A DNA stretch of 40,265 nt, taken from the IMG/VR virus record IMGVR_UViG_3300034103_000888, positions 1 through 40,265 of that record; one strand, written 5' to 3'. The translations under genes were made by a program, and so were the position numbers. The notes under the pieces were generated by a model. The model had not been told where the DNA came from. It did no database searches and saw only the letters and a list, made by a program, of their open reading frames with translations. This DNA comes from a virus. Shown in pieces: positions 29,874-40,201 of this stretch (positions are counted from its first letter, which is position 1; the number at the start of each line of letters is the position of its first letter).

Positions 29874-32800
29874 TTAATTTCCTAAATTATTTAATAACGA
29901 GTTTGGATCCACATCAGGAGAAGATTGTTCTTGTGTATCAAGCTCATCCCTTAAAGATGTGTTCTCGTTTTGAAGCTGTTGGTTTTGGTCTTCAAGCTGT
30001 TTGGCATTATCAAGCTTTGAACTTCGTCTCAACTTATCGAGTGCCTTCGCTTGGCTCAAGGTTACGACGTTACCGTCTTTGTCCTTGAAGAAGAAGCCTT
30101 GCTTTTCAAGTTCTTCAATAACGGCTTCATGGTAGTCGTGAATCTTGTTCTTCAACAACATTGCTTTACCACCCTGAACCTCTGTTACATCGAGTCCGCT
30201 CGCTTGGCTTGTCCGTGTGGGGTAGCTCGCTTGCTTGTAGTCTTCTGTGTTGATGACATCAGACAATGTTCCACCGAGTGTTCCACCGCCTGCTACACCG
30301 CCACGAAGTAACTCGTTGAAGACAGTGTAAGCGTCCCTGCCGTCTTTATTTCTAAAGTCGTTCAATGGAATACCGTTAATCTCTTTAAGCTTAAAGGGTT
30401 CAAAAGAAACGCCTGCCTTACTCATCTTAGTGATTTCACCCATAACGGTGTCATATTTCTGTTCAGCTTGCTTACTTGCTCTGAACAAGTGGCTTGTGTA
30501 AGCAACTGGCATACCGAGTAAGTCATGTCTCAATGGAAGATTTGCATCAGTACCAAGTCCAACACGGTCAACAATATCATCCCCAAACTCTGGTGTTTGA
30601 TTGGTATATTCTTTACCGATAATAGCGTTCACATCTTTTAAAGCACTCGGGAGCAAAGACACGCCTTGCTTCTCGAACCACGTTGTCAAAGCTTTCACGT
30701 CACCGTCTCGGGTGTATTGACTAAACAGTCCCATGAAATCCGTAAGCCCCTGTGTGAGGTTTGTATCCATAAAAGCAGACAAAGCCTTAGAGCCATAAGC
30801 TAACGCTCGTTCAGGAGATTCTCCGTCGTTGTATTCGTCATTGGCAAGCACTGCCATAGCATCAGCCCCAAGCCTAAGCACATTGCCTGCAACACCCACT
30901 CTGTCGTAAGGGATGTAAGTATCGCCTAGCTTGATGCTGTAAGGACGCCAGCCTGTGTCTGTTAAGGTCTTTTGAAGTTGAGGGTCTTTCGATCCACCGT
31001 CTGTTATCAAGCCGTTCATATAAGCCATTGAAGCACCAGCCATAAAGGTTGCACCCATTAGGGTTTTACCGACGGCTTCATCTCTCGTCTTAGGGTTATT
31101 GAAAAGCTTTCTGTAGCGTGATGAAATCAAGTAAGCGATAGGGCTTACGTCGATTGTCCCTTGTGCAATGTTTGCTGGGACGTTAATAAACGGTGTCAAC
31201 CACTTACCTACAAGTCTCAACTCTCGACTATTTGAATTGCGGAGTGAGCCAGCAACGGCAAGCATTCCTCGAACAGGAAGACTCGTGTCGCTAGTGTCTT
31301 GTGTGAAGGTAGCCTCTAAGGCTGAATCGAACGCACGTTGATTGACAGGAGTACCGTCTGGGTTAAATTGTAGTTCACCGTCACGGATTGCTTCTTCAAG
31401 CTTTCCTTTTACGGTCTGCTCCCATTCAGGAGAACCCATAGAGAACCCTTTAGCTCTTGCAATTTCCATGCCTTCAAGCCTTGCTTCTGTTGCAATGGCT
31501 GTACGCTTAAAGTAATCATCTGCGATAGACAAGGCTCTAAATGGCATGCTTGCGACCTTGCCTAGTACACCAGGTATATCAGACTTTCCGTCGAACTCAC
31601 TTGGAATGAGAGGCTTGTATTCAATGGTTCCAGTCAACTCACCAACAATCTGTTTGCCTGTGTTGACAATGCCCTTCTGACTAATGCCAGCGAGCGTATC
31701 GCCTACAGCCGCACCAAGTGCCACGAAGTTGTCTAAGCCGTTTTGAATAGGGGCTGTGTTGCCTACAAGCAATGGAGGAATACCACCTAGAAACCGACTC
31801 AAGGGTTTGTTGAATGCCTGCAAGCCGTTACCTGTGATGTTTATAACATGGGTGTTCATTGAAGAAAGCATCGCTGCCGTTCGGTATTCAATCAATCCCT
31901 CAAGCACATCAAGCACTTTGTTTTTGGCTGAATTAACCTTGCTCATCGTAATGGCTTGTTCAACCATGTTCTTAGCTGCTTGGGGGTCTGCATCGGCGAG
32001 CTGCTGTAGTTTCTCTGCATACTTGCTTGGTCTAGGAGGGAGCTTTGCAAACTCATCTACCTTCAATGACAACAAGGCACGACCTGTAGCAGAGCCAACA
32101 TCTTTGCGTATAGCTGATATTTGGAGCCAGTCCTTAAATCCTTTCACCACGACTTCATTGTATTGGTCAAGTGGAAGGTCTTTGTACGCCTCGTGAAGGG
32201 ACTTATATTGAGCCTCTAACACTGCACGTTGCTTTGTTAGTGCAAGCACGACAGGAGGCACGTCAGCCAGGTTGTCGGCTGTCATCTGACCAGTCTTTAC
32301 AAGGTCTTCGTAGAACTCGGGGTCGTCAAGCTTAAACATCTCTGCTGTGGTCTTTGAGACTTTGGTTGATTCAAGGAGCTTGGCTCCCTCTGCAATTCTC
32401 TGTTCAACTGGGATGTTTTGATTCTTGGCAATCGCTTCCATTTGGTCATTGAAATACTTGCTTGCACGGTTGATTAAGGGAGCTTCACTCCCTGTCACCT
32501 CTTGAGCCAGTGAAGGCTTAGGCTGTTCACCTTGTGGGTAGATTGCGTCTAGTCCGTCTTCGACTTGGGCTTGCTTGGGATTCCTTAAGGCTTCTTCCGC
32601 CTGCTGTGCTGCACTGTCTATGTCACTAATGAAAGAGTCAGCGTCTTGAACGCCACCTAGATTCTTTTCAGAATAAGCATCAGTGACTATTGAGCCGATC
32701 TCGTCTGCATCCTTCGCAGAACGCAACTGCTGAACATAGCCATGCACTCGCTTCTTTTGCTCATAAGCCTGTAATGGCGTAAGCTCTTCAAGGAAAGTCC

Positions 32801-34640
32801 TTGTTGCTTCTAGTTCGCCAGCCAGTGCTTTCTTAAGCTCGTCAGGGTATGCCAAGTTTTTAGATGCGTCTTCTATGTTTGCCTCTACACTTTTAAGCTC
32901 TTCAAGGCTAGTGACTGCATTTAAATCTCTCACAAACCCTTGTTGATAGGCTTCCTGCTGGGCGAGTGACATATCTAGTTCAAAGTCACGCTGTGAGTAA
33001 GGAGTCCCACTTAGCCTCTCTTGAAGTTTAGTATAAGCCGAGCCTCCAAAGTCTGCTGCAGCATCACCGTTGCTTCCTGCGTTTATGCGTACCCATTCGT
33101 CCAAGACGCTAAGGTCTCCAGTTTTCTTAATCTTCTGTGCAAGGCTGTTGGTAATATCTATCTTGTAGTTATTGAATAACCGATTGTTTAAAGCCCCTAG
33201 ACTGTCTTGCCCCTTGAAGAGAATGTTTTTACCAGCGATATTGACACGGTAGTTTACACCTGCTCTCGACTCGACGTTCTTGGTATTGGAGCTTACTTGC
33301 TCGACCTTATAGCCAAGTGATTTCAAGCTATCTACGGCGTAGGCATCGGATACGTTTGTCCCTAGTCCGATTTGCTCGCTAACAACATCTTTGATTTCAG
33401 ACAATTTCGCTTCGACTATGTTTGACTTGACTACCTTTGGGGTAACAGGTGTACCGATAGGTGTCTGTGCTTTCGTAGCCTGTCTCGTTGCCAGTTCGTC
33501 GTTTACCCATGAAGGTAGTTCAGGCTTGGGTTCCGTAAACGGAGCGTCTACAGTAAGCCTTAGCAGTTGCTGTTTAGCCGTCAAGACGTTTGTACTTCTT
33601 AAGGCGACCTGTTCTGCGTTCTCTTTGGTGGGGTTCTTTGTGAAATTGTCCGTAGCCACTTCTTGAAAGTATTCGGCTGCGTCTAGTTGATTCACTTTAG
33701 ATTTAAGTACAGGGTTGTCAGTAGATACGGATTTAATTACATTGCCTGCTTCATCCGTATAAGATGCCTGTACGGTCTTGGATGCTTCACTTTGAAGCTC
33801 AAGGACTTTCGCTTCCTGTTCAGGTGCTAAGCCTCGTAGAGAGGCTTCTGCTTGGTCTGCAAAGCCTGCCTTGCGTAATGCGTTGGCTGTACGCATCTTA
33901 GACAAGCCTCCGATAAGTAAGCCTGCACCGTTGACACCTGCACCAAGTAGTCCACCTTCAAGTGCATTCTTCAGTCCACTTATCGCTTCATTGTCATTCG
34001 GGTTGGTGGCTAGAAAGCTTGTGACAGGATTCTTGAGTTGCGGATAGTTGTCGATAATACTTGAAAGGTTGCCTTCTGATTTGTCCCAAATAACAGAGTC
34101 CACAACTGCACCCTTGACTAAGCCTTCTCCAAGTTTTCCAAGCCAGCCTACGGCTTTTGCTTTTCCACCTGGTGTTACGGTGAAGCCTATTGCGAAGCGA
34201 GCAAAGGGTTCCGCTAAATCTTCAACGCCTGCATAGCCTTTAGCGTATGGGTCGGTCGTGTCCTTGCTTGTGAGAGGCTTGAAGTTGAATTGTGGAATAA
34301 GTCCACCTGTCAGCTTATTAAGCCCTACAGAAGCAAGCTCTGCGGTCTCTCCTGCCATATTGAAGGCTGCACGTCCTACAACATTCTCTACTGTATTCAC
34401 AACCTTGTTGGCTACACTTGCTACATTAGAAATGCCACTACCCACACTGTTTAGGACATCCCCTGTTTGTTGCATGAGTCCCTTCTTGGGAGCCTGCTCT
34501 TGAGGGGCTTGTACTTGGGGCTGTGGAGGAGTAGCAAGGGTCGATTCTGTTTGTTGGATCGTATCAGGTTCATAACCACGAGCCTCCTCAATCAAGGCAA
34601 GCTCTTCTGGCGTGTAATTGCTTGTATCTATTTGTTCCAT
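29874..34640 (-). CDS. internal virion / ejection protein (T7 gp16-like)
   Basis: A 1588-residue protein, the largest in the genome, in the T7 gene 16 position. It would form part of the internal core and the trans-envelope ejection channel. Residues about 50-100 are Val/Ala/Gly-rich with helix-forming repeats. The central region (about 945-1100) holds RTAAMLSSMNTHVINITGNG and DDYFKRTAIATEAR, characteristic of large phage polyvalent ejection proteins. It is about 270 residues longer than T7 gp16. I see no lytic transglycosylase catalytic Glu context in its N-terminus, unlike T7. The C-terminus is a charged coiled coil (about 1540-1580). Confidence 0.85.
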   Translation of the reverse strand: MEQIDTSNYTPEELALIEEARGYEPDTIQQTESTLATPPQPQVQAPQEQAPKKGLMQQTGDVLNSVGSGISNVASVANKVVNTVENVVGRAAFNMAGETAELASVGLNKLTGGLIPQFNFKPLTSKDTTDPYAKGYAGVEDLAEPFARFAIGFTVTPGGKAKAVGWLGKLGEGLVKGAVVDSVIWDKSEGNLSSIIDNYPQLKNPVTSFLATNPNDNEAISGLKNALEGGLLGAGVNGAGLLIGGLSKMRTANALRKAGFADQAEASLRGLAPEQEAKVLELQSEASKTVQASYTDEAGNVIKSVSTDNPVLKSKVNQLDAAEYFQEVATDNFTKNPTKENAEQVALRSTNVLTAKQQLLRLTVDAPFTEPKPELPSWVNDELATRQATKAQTPIGTPVTPKVVKSNIVEAKLSEIKDVVSEQIGLGTNVSDAYAVDSLKSLGYKVEQVSSNTKNVESRAGVNYRVNIAGKNILFKGQDSLGALNNRLFNNYKIDITNSLAQKIKKTGDLSVLDEWVRINAGSNGDAAADFGGSAYTKLQERLSGTPYSQRDFELDMSLAQQEAYQQGFVRDLNAVTSLEELKSVEANIEDASKNLAYPDELKKALAGELEATRTFLEELTPLQAYEQKKRVHGYVQQLRSAKDADEIGSIVTDAYSEKNLGGVQDADSFISDIDSAAQQAEEALRNPKQAQVEDGLDAIYPQGEQPKPSLAQEVTGSEAPLINRASKYFNDQMEAIAKNQNIPVEQRIAEGAKLLESTKVSKTTAEMFKLDDPEFYEDLVKTGQMTADNLADVPPVVLALTKQRAVLEAQYKSLHEAYKDLPLDQYNEVVVKGFKDWLQISAIRKDVGSATGRALLSLKVDEFAKLPPRPSKYAEKLQQLADADPQAAKNMVEQAITMSKVNSAKNKVLDVLEGLIEYRTAAMLSSMNTHVINITGNGLQAFNKPLSRFLGGIPPLLVGNTAPIQNGLDNFVALGAAVGDTLAGISQKGIVNTGKQIVGELTGTIEYKPLIPSEFDGKSDIPGVLGKVASMPFRALSIADDYFKRTAIATEARLEGMEIARAKGFSMGSPEWEQTVKGKLEEAIRDGELQFNPDGTPVNQRAFDSALEATFTQDTSDTSLPVRGMLAVAGSLRNSNSRELRLVGKWLTPFINVPANIAQGTIDVSPIAYLISSRYRKLFNNPKTRDEAVGKTLMGATFMAGASMAYMNGLITDGGSKDPQLQKTLTDTGWRPYSIKLGDTYIPYDRVGVAGNVLRLGADAMAVLANDEYNDGESPERALAYGSKALSAFMDTNLTQGLTDFMGLFSQYTRDGDVKALTTWFEKQGVSLLPSALKDVNAIIGKEYTNQTPEFGDDIVDRVGLGTDANLPLRHDLLGMPVAYTSHLFRASKQAEQKYDTVMGEITKMSKAGVSFEPFKLKEINGIPLNDFRNKDGRDAYTVFNELLRGGVAGGGTLGGTLSDVINTEDYKQASYPTRTSQASGLDVTEVQGGKAMLLKNKIHDYHEAVIEELEKQGFFFKDKDGNVVTLSQAKALDKLRRSSKLDNAKQLEDQNQQLQNENTSLRDELDTQEQSSPDVDPNSLLNNLGN

Positions 34641-36154
34641 TATCGTTTACCTTGTTTGCTTCTTAATAATTGTTGAGCTTTTAGAACAACCTTCTTTTTA
34701 CGGACGGCTTCTGCTACATAGGCTTGTGCAATGTCTTTATTCATAGGACTGCCTGCTTTCCTTGCAGTAGCGATAAACTCGTTAAAGGCGGCAGTAGCCG
34801 TCTGGTCTAGCTCTTTTTTGTTTACATCATAGGACGAAACGCCATTTGCCTTTAAGGCTGTAGATGTGATGATAGGGGCGGATGCCTTAACGACCTTCAC
34901 TGCTCTTGCATGAGCTTCATCGTCCTGCTTCTGCTTTAAACTCCCCACGAGCTTTCTCCCTTCGGGAGTCGTCACGTTCTCATTGATAACCCCTGTTTCT
35001 TGGTACTGTATTTGCGTTGACAGTACCTCTTGCTTCGCTTGCTGTGAGGTCTCTCTGTTGCCAATGGATTCTAGCTTAAACTCCCATTGTGCTACCTTGA
35101 CGGGATTCGTCTTAGCAAACGCCTTAAGGGTCGCTTTTACATTGCCACCATTCAACAGGGCTTCTGACACTTTCACGTCAACCGCTCTATCAGACTCAAC
35201 ACGTTGTCGATTCTTTTCGTTAAAGGCGTTGTTGCGTTCTTGGTACACTTGGTCAATAATCTGACTTCTCTTTTGAAAAGCTTTCTCTTGCCAGTAGGGT
35301 GTAGAATCCAACTGCACTTCACCAAAGCCAAAGTTGACCTTTGTTTTGCCTACCTTGTCAATTAAAGAAGGGTCTCTGTCTTGAGTTGCTTTGTTGAGGA
35401 CGGCATCAATACCACCACTTACCAAGTCTTCTGTTTTAAGTCCGAGTTGGCTTGCATTGTCGGTATACGCCTGAATCTGTGTAGATACCTTCGATAAGCT
35501 CGTAGGGTCTTTAGGATTGAATCCACTTAATGAATTGATAACATTCTGCTGATAAGTGTTCTCCAAGCCAAAGTAGTTGGCTTTCTGCCTGTCAGTGGCG
35601 TGTAGTTTAAGGATCTCTGCTTGGGTTGCTTGCAAGTCCCCAGCAATGCCTTTAACGGCTTCGGGGTAATAACCCTTGAACTGCTCTTGAAACGCCTCTG
35701 TACGGTTCTGTATCTCTTCCTTCAAGCGTGTAGGGTCGTCTTCATTATTGAAGCCACCTGTTGCGTAAAGCTGTTTGATTTGGTTGTTGAAATCGGCTAC
35801 CGCCACCTTCGCCTGTTGGGTCTGATAGCCAAGTTTGACGTAAGGGTTTTCTTCTTTGAGAAGTATTCCCTGTTCAACGGCTTGTTTATAGTCCACTTGG
35901 TTCTGAAAGGCAAGGAGCTTTCCTTGTTCCTGTAGTGAGTCTCGTTGCCTTGTAAGGTCTGCTTCAAGGTTTCTGTCAATCAAGCCATTTAAACCAGAAA
36001 GTACGTTTCTAAAGTCTTGAGCCACGTTTAAGCCGTTGGGTCTAGCCACCTGTTCGAGTACAGGGGTTGTGTAAGTATTCACTGGTTGAGCGACAACCCC
36101 TGCCTGTTCAGGAGCGAGGATGTCTTGTCTCAACTTTAATCTTCGCTGTGCCAT
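34640..36154 (-). CDS. internal virion protein (T7 gp15-like)
   Basis: A 504-residue, highly helical protein rich in Gln, Lys and Asn, in the T7 gene 15 position between gp14- and gp16-like genes. It overlaps the next start by one base. T7 gp15 forms the core ring and the periplasmic tube of the ejection apparatus. It is shorter than T7 gp15 (747 residues), typical of divergent podoviruses. Assignment by position, size class and composition. Confidence 0.78.
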   Translation of the reverse strand: MAQRRLKLRQDILAPEQAGVVAQPVNTYTTPVLEQVARPNGLNVAQDFRNVLSGLNGLIDRNLEADLTRQRDSLQEQGKLLAFQNQVDYKQAVEQGILLKEENPYVKLGYQTQQAKVAVADFNNQIKQLYATGGFNNEDDPTRLKEEIQNRTEAFQEQFKGYYPEAVKGIAGDLQATQAEILKLHATDRQKANYFGLENTYQQNVINSLSGFNPKDPTSLSKVSTQIQAYTDNASQLGLKTEDLVSGGIDAVLNKATQDRDPSLIDKVGKTKVNFGFGEVQLDSTPYWQEKAFQKRSQIIDQVYQERNNAFNEKNRQRVESDRAVDVKVSEALLNGGNVKATLKAFAKTNPVKVAQWEFKLESIGNRETSQQAKQEVLSTQIQYQETGVINENVTTPEGRKLVGSLKQKQDDEAHARAVKVVKASAPIITSTALKANGVSSYDVNKKELDQTATAAFNEFIATARKAGSPMNKDIAQAYVAEAVRKKKVVLKAQQLLRSKQGKR

Positions 36155-36873
36155 TATAGCGTCCTTCTTGATTCACTTAGTCCAAGCAGTTTTAAACGCT
36201 TGCTGTTTCTTGCTTTCTCATTTGCTTTGCCGAGTGTCTGAAAGCTTTGTGTAATATCACCAACACCTTGAAGTGCGAGTGCTAAACCGTTGCTTTGAAT
36301 TGGATCTTGAACGAATGGTTGAAGGCTATTGCCTTGCTCTATTGCCATTGCTCTATAACCCTTGATACGTTCACCACGCTGTAAGGCTTCGAGTTGGGTA
36401 TTGTAGTCGATAGATTGATTCAGCATGGCTTGCTGACGTTCATAGTCCGCTTGCAAGGCTTCAATCGACAATCCACCAACACCTGCTTCCATTGAACTGT
36501 TAGCTAGGGCGGAGGAGGCTTCCAACGCTTGTACGCTGGCTTGTTGCTTCTTTTGGGCTTGTGCCACTTGGAGCTGTGCCAGACGATTATTCTCTTGTTG
36601 AGCCTTGTCTCCAAACGCTTGCGTAGCGTTGACTTGGTTCTGTTCTATTTGTTGCTGTCGGGCTTGGGCTTGCTGTTTTTGGTAACGGCTTTGACCTGCC
36701 GAGCCTGCTAAACCTACCCCCAGACTAGCCGCACTACCGATAGCCCCAGCGATTGCAAGTGCTTGTGAGAGCGTAATACCTGTGGTTGCTGCTGCGGTTG
36801 TTGCTGCCGCCGAAGTTGCCGCAGCAGTTCCAGCCGCTACCGCCCCTGCTGATGCACTAATGGGTTCACACAT
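36154..36873 (-). CDS. internal virion protein (T7 gp14-like)
   Basis: A 239-residue protein. MCEPISASAGAVAAG at the N-terminus leads to an Ala/Thr/Gly-rich hydrophobic region (about 8-60), then Gln-rich helices (about 62-180). This order, an MC-type start followed by a small-residue hydrophobic stretch and Gln-rich coils, is characteristic of T7 gp14 family proteins, which insert into the outer membrane on ejection. AAGGGGG precedes the ATG. It overlaps the gp13-like gene by eight bases. Confidence 0.82.
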   Translation of the reverse strand: MCEPISASAGAVAAGTAAATSAAATTAAATTGITLSQALAIAGAIGSAASLGVGLAGSAGQSRYQKQQAQARQQQIEQNQVNATQAFGDKAQQENNRLAQLQVAQAQKKQQASVQALEASSALANSSMEAGVGGLSIEALQADYERQQAMLNQSIDYNTQLEALQRGERIKGYRAMAIEQGNSLQPFVQDPIQSNGLALALQGVGDITQSFQTLGKANEKARNSKRLKLLGLSESRRTL

Positions 36874-37354
36874 TATTTGACCCCCTTATGAAATCAAAGT
36901 AAACGAACTCGGTACGATCGTCGTCGTCTTTGTGCATGGTTGCCCCTATTCTCTTTAACCAATTAACGTGGGCTGTATTCTTTTCATATACTTGGTTGTA
37001 AAGGTATTCATACTTCTTAAGAAAGAACTTCACAAACAAGCGTCCATAATTCATCAAGCCTTTACGCCACATGGAACTTTCAAAGGTTCCTTTAGCAACA
37101 AGACACCAGAGGATGCCAAAGTTGAAACCGCTACAATCATCATCCACGCCAAACATTGCCATAGGCTTGTGAGGCTTGGCTGTCGAGTAAGCCGTGTAGC
37201 AATAGTCCCCTGTGAGGGAGCTTTCTAGGATGTTGTAAGGCGAATACCCTGTCCCTGCTTTTATTTCGGCGAGGTCTTCATCTCTCAACGTCTTTGAAAG
37301 CATGAATACATCGTCTAGCGTTGAGCGTCTAAACTTAATTCTTTCTTGAGGCAT
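36866..37354 (-). CDS. internal virion protein (T7 gp13-like; acetyltransferase-like)
   Basis: A 162-residue protein in the T7 gene 13 position. The C-terminal portion, VNWLKRIGATMHKDDDD (about 130-146), matches the T7 gp13 pattern HIRFLKTIGAVFHEEY, also seen in GNAT-like folds. The N-terminal FRRSTLDDVFMLSK recalls the start of a GNAT domain. gp13 in T7 is needed for core assembly. It overlaps gp12-like and gp14-like genes. Catalytic activity is unlikely to be retained, as no acetyl-CoA loop is obvious. Confidence 0.75.
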   Translation of the reverse strand: MPQERIKFRRSTLDDVFMLSKTLRDEDLAEIKAGTGYSPYNILESSLTGDYCYTAYSTAKPHKPMAMFGVDDDCSGFNFGILWCLVAKGTFESSMWRKGLMNYGRLFVKFFLKKYEYLYNQVYEKNTAHVNWLKRIGATMHKDDDDRTEFVYFDFIRGSNNV

Positions 37355-39668
37355 AACGTCCTTCCCATTCTGCTTTTATAAAGGTTGCTGGCGTCCACGA
37401 TTCAGATAGAACTTCTATCTTCACTTGGTCGCTACGGTGTCGAATGAAGGTACGCAAGTTGCCAGAAGGCATATTGAGCTTGCCACTTTCAGCACTGAAC
37501 GAACCTGCCACAATCCCTGTAAAATTAACATCTGTTTGTGGATAATTGTTGGGCTTAATCTGAATCTTGAAACCGCCTGTCTTGGCATACGACAAGATGA
37601 TTGAAGACACCTGCAAGCGTCCCTGTGTTCTCACGTCTACCGTCCCTTGCGAGTTGGGAGTCTGTGCGTAAAAGTCAGAGAATCTGAACATGGCTGTGTA
37701 AGGGATTCCCCAGTAAAGCCTAGCCCCTGTGTAGTTCCCTTCAAGGATGACGGCTGTTGCTCCAACGCTAGGGAGGTTCCCTAGATGCTCGACAATATCA
37801 CCGTCCTTCACCGTAATAAGCTTCACACCCTCCATATAAGGCGGTAGCCCTGTAAAGGTTGTCTTGCCAGTGAGTACGTCATACGTCCCACCGATGAAGC
37901 TACGCTTACTGTCCAGGTGGATTCTGAAATCCAAGCCTTCGTCAAGGACACTCTTGTTCAGGTTGATTGATTCGATATTGAACTCACTACCACGTTTGAC
38001 CAACAAGTAAAGTGAGTCTTCCACGATATAGGCATTATAGATAAGGGCGTTGGGAAATTGCCACTGTGACCAAGCCTGTTGCTTGTATTCACCGTCTTGC
38101 ACATACCATTTGTAGAGGTAGAGCTTATTAGTTCTTGTCTTGGGTACGGCATACATTGCACTACGTTCTATATCAACCACCATTCTATCTATTTGAGGTA
38201 GATACGTTTCAACGTGTTGAGTCGTTGTGACCACTTGAAGCTTAATTGTATCGCCTGCACGAATTGCCTCACGAACGGTTGTGATGTCGCCTGTGGCTTT
38301 CGTGAATAAGACACTGTTTCCTGCAAAGACTGGTTGACAGTTGGCATCACACGCATAGGAGGTGGTATGGCTTATGCCGACCGTCTCTGTTGTGAGTGAT
38401 GTACCGTCGTCGTAAAGCAAGAACTGGTCTGTGTCACTGAATAAGATAAGCACATCGTCAAGGGTTTGAGCGTGTTGAATGTTCACCGTTCGGTTGGTTA
38501 AGGCTGTTGCGTCGATTGGATCTGTGTCAAGTACCGTTAAGGCTGTTTCCTTGAAGAAGCTAAACACATCGTTTGAGCGTGACAAGACAGGGCTGTCACC
38601 TGATACTAAACCGACTCTCCCTTTGTGGATGAAAACATTGTTGAGCTTCTTTCCAACAAAGCTAGGGAAAGGGATTGTATCGTCGTCTCCTGCGTCTCGT
38701 GGAGTCCAGTCTGCACGTTTGAAGGTAAATGTACCGTCTACGTTTCTTTGAATCACATGAGGCATCGTAGCCTTGTCTAGTTGGTGTTGTGCGTTAGGCT
38801 TGGCACATTCGAGCCATACCCCTTCACCCATTGTTTCACCGTTATGAGTCTTAAACTCAACATAGTAATTGTCTTTGTTGCTTTCACTGTCACCTAGTAC
38901 CTCAACCACAAATCCATTTCTAGCCAGTTTAGGTAAATCTGACACAAGAGCAACACTGCCTTTAATAGCAGATAAATTCCTGCCTGAATTAGAATCTTCA
39001 CACTTGATAGTAAAGTCTGTTGTGTTGTGGGTGATATAGATAACATGGTTGGCTCCTCCACGATCGGCTGTGAAACCTGCTGGGAGGTTGGCTGTGAGTT
39101 GAGTGGTTAAGTCTTGAGCAATGGTATTGGTTCTGATGTCTGTAGCGACTGACGCACTCGTTGTTTTGGTGGCTCTTGTGACTCCGTTTACAATCACATT
39201 GTAGTCGTTGGAGTAGTTGCCTTGCTTGACAAATACAAGAGCTTCAAAGGGACGTGCGGTGCTTAACGTAGCGGATTTAGCAACCGTCTTGGTTCTATTG
39301 AGAACGAAGGTAAACTCACCGCTTGTCATAAATCTAAAGTCATCTTCTCCACCTGCCAGATACGATGTACCGTCTGGGGTGGTGACTGTTTTCTCCACGC
39401 CTGCTAAATCAAAGATGCGTGGTACGCCTGCCACAATGACCAATAAAAACACATCCACGCCGTTAGGGCTAAAGAAGTGTGAGCGGTCTACCGTTGCTAG
39501 GCTGTTTAGCTTGGCGATAAAATCAGTGGGGAAGCGTTTGATGAGACTGTCTACAATCGACGGATTAAAGTTGATACACTCATCCACCTGCGAACGCTGT
39601 CTCAAGTTCTGTGGCTGTTGTGACACGCCTTGAATAAAGGAAGGGATTGACCCTCTAACGATTGTCAT
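37335..39668 (-). CDS. tail tubular protein B (T7 gp12-like)
   Basis: A 777-residue protein, similar in size to T7 gp12 (794) and located directly after the gp11-like gene. The N-terminus GSIPSFIQGVSQQPQNLRQRSQVDECINFNPS... (first 35 residues) is characteristic of gp12-family nozzle proteins (the GVSQQP segment). The body is beta-rich with propeller-like segments around 330-560. It forms the tail nozzle. The start overlaps the gp11-like stop by one base. Confidence 0.93.
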   Translation of the reverse strand: MTIVRGSIPSFIQGVSQQPQNLRQRSQVDECINFNPSIVDSLIKRFPTDFIAKLNSLATVDRSHFFSPNGVDVFLLVIVAGVPRIFDLAGVEKTVTTPDGTSYLAGGEDDFRFMTSGEFTFVLNRTKTVAKSATLSTARPFEALVFVKQGNYSNDYNVIVNGVTRATKTTSASVATDIRTNTIAQDLTTQLTANLPAGFTADRGGANHVIYITHNTTDFTIKCEDSNSGRNLSAIKGSVALVSDLPKLARNGFVVEVLGDSESNKDNYYVEFKTHNGETMGEGVWLECAKPNAQHQLDKATMPHVIQRNVDGTFTFKRADWTPRDAGDDDTIPFPSFVGKKLNNVFIHKGRVGLVSGDSPVLSRSNDVFSFFKETALTVLDTDPIDATALTNRTVNIQHAQTLDDVLILFSDTDQFLLYDDGTSLTTETVGISHTTSYACDANCQPVFAGNSVLFTKATGDITTVREAIRAGDTIKLQVVTTTQHVETYLPQIDRMVVDIERSAMYAVPKTRTNKLYLYKWYVQDGEYKQQAWSQWQFPNALIYNAYIVEDSLYLLVKRGSEFNIESINLNKSVLDEGLDFRIHLDSKRSFIGGTYDVLTGKTTFTGLPPYMEGVKLITVKDGDIVEHLGNLPSVGATAVILEGNYTGARLYWGIPYTAMFRFSDFYAQTPNSQGTVDVRTQGRLQVSSIILSYAKTGGFKIQIKPNNYPQTDVNFTGIVAGSFSAESGKLNMPSGNLRTFIRHRSDQVKIEVLSESWTPATFIKAEWEGRYASRKN

Positions 39669-40201
39669 TATAAGCCCTCTAATAAGTTGTATTGACCAAC
39701 ACTGTTGTCCCAGTTCCTTAAGCGTAACAAGGCTTGCTGTTCTTCTAAAGCAAGTGTCTGTGTCATTGTGGAGTCGCCTAAGAAGCGTTCCTGAAAACGA
39801 CGTACCAATAACGACTTAACATACAAGGCAAAGGGAGCTGGCGTCTCTTCAAAAGGGACAAGGCGTATGACCTCTGCTGTGACATCACTTGTGAACACAT
39901 CTGTTTGTGTAGATTGATTGTAAAGCTTGCCGTTACGGACTTGTACGGTGGGAGTCCCCACTGAACGCACGTTGATATAGTTTGAAGGAATTGTGATATA
40001 CCCTGTGAGGCTGTTTGGTGTGAGTACCAAGTTGTCATCGGTATTGAACGCCCAGCCTTCGGATTGAATCTCTTCGTTGATTTCATCAAGAAGAATCAAG
40101 GCTTGCGTCGCATCAATATCTAAAGCGTCTTCAAGTGTTGCCACAAGTTGCTGACCTATCGCAAGCAGGGAGGCATTGACTGCCTGTAATTTAGTGACCA
40201 T
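39668..40201 (-). CDS. tail tubular protein A (T7 gp11-like)
   Basis: A 177-residue adaptor that links portal to nozzle. The N-terminal MVTKLQAVNASLLAIG, the INEEIQSEGWAFNTD segment (about 42-56) and the C-terminal LLRLRNWD fit gp11-type head-tail adaptors (196 residues in T7). AGGAAA precedes the ATG, and the TATAGG of a promoter-like octamer overlaps it. Its first 21 codons are repeated at the start of the window owing to the contig overlap. Confidence 0.9.
   Translation of the reverse strand: MVTKLQAVNASLLAIGQQLVATLEDALDIDATQALILLDEINEEIQSEGWAFNTDDNLVLTPNSLTGYITIPSNYINVRSVGTPTVQVRNGKLYNQSTQTDVFTSDVTAEVIRLVPFEETPAPFALYVKSLLVRRFQERFLGDSTMTQTLALEEQQALLRLRNWDNSVGQYNLLEGL

Noticed and set aside
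29874-34640. Transglycosylase motif GLMQ in KKGLMQQTGD of the gp16-like protein
   Set aside because: There is no preceding catalytic Glu segment or following family context; the four residues appear by chance.
29310-34676. Plus-strand ORFs opposite the fiber and ejection genes
   Set aside because: They are antisense shadows with unconvincing composition and no consistent ribosome sites.
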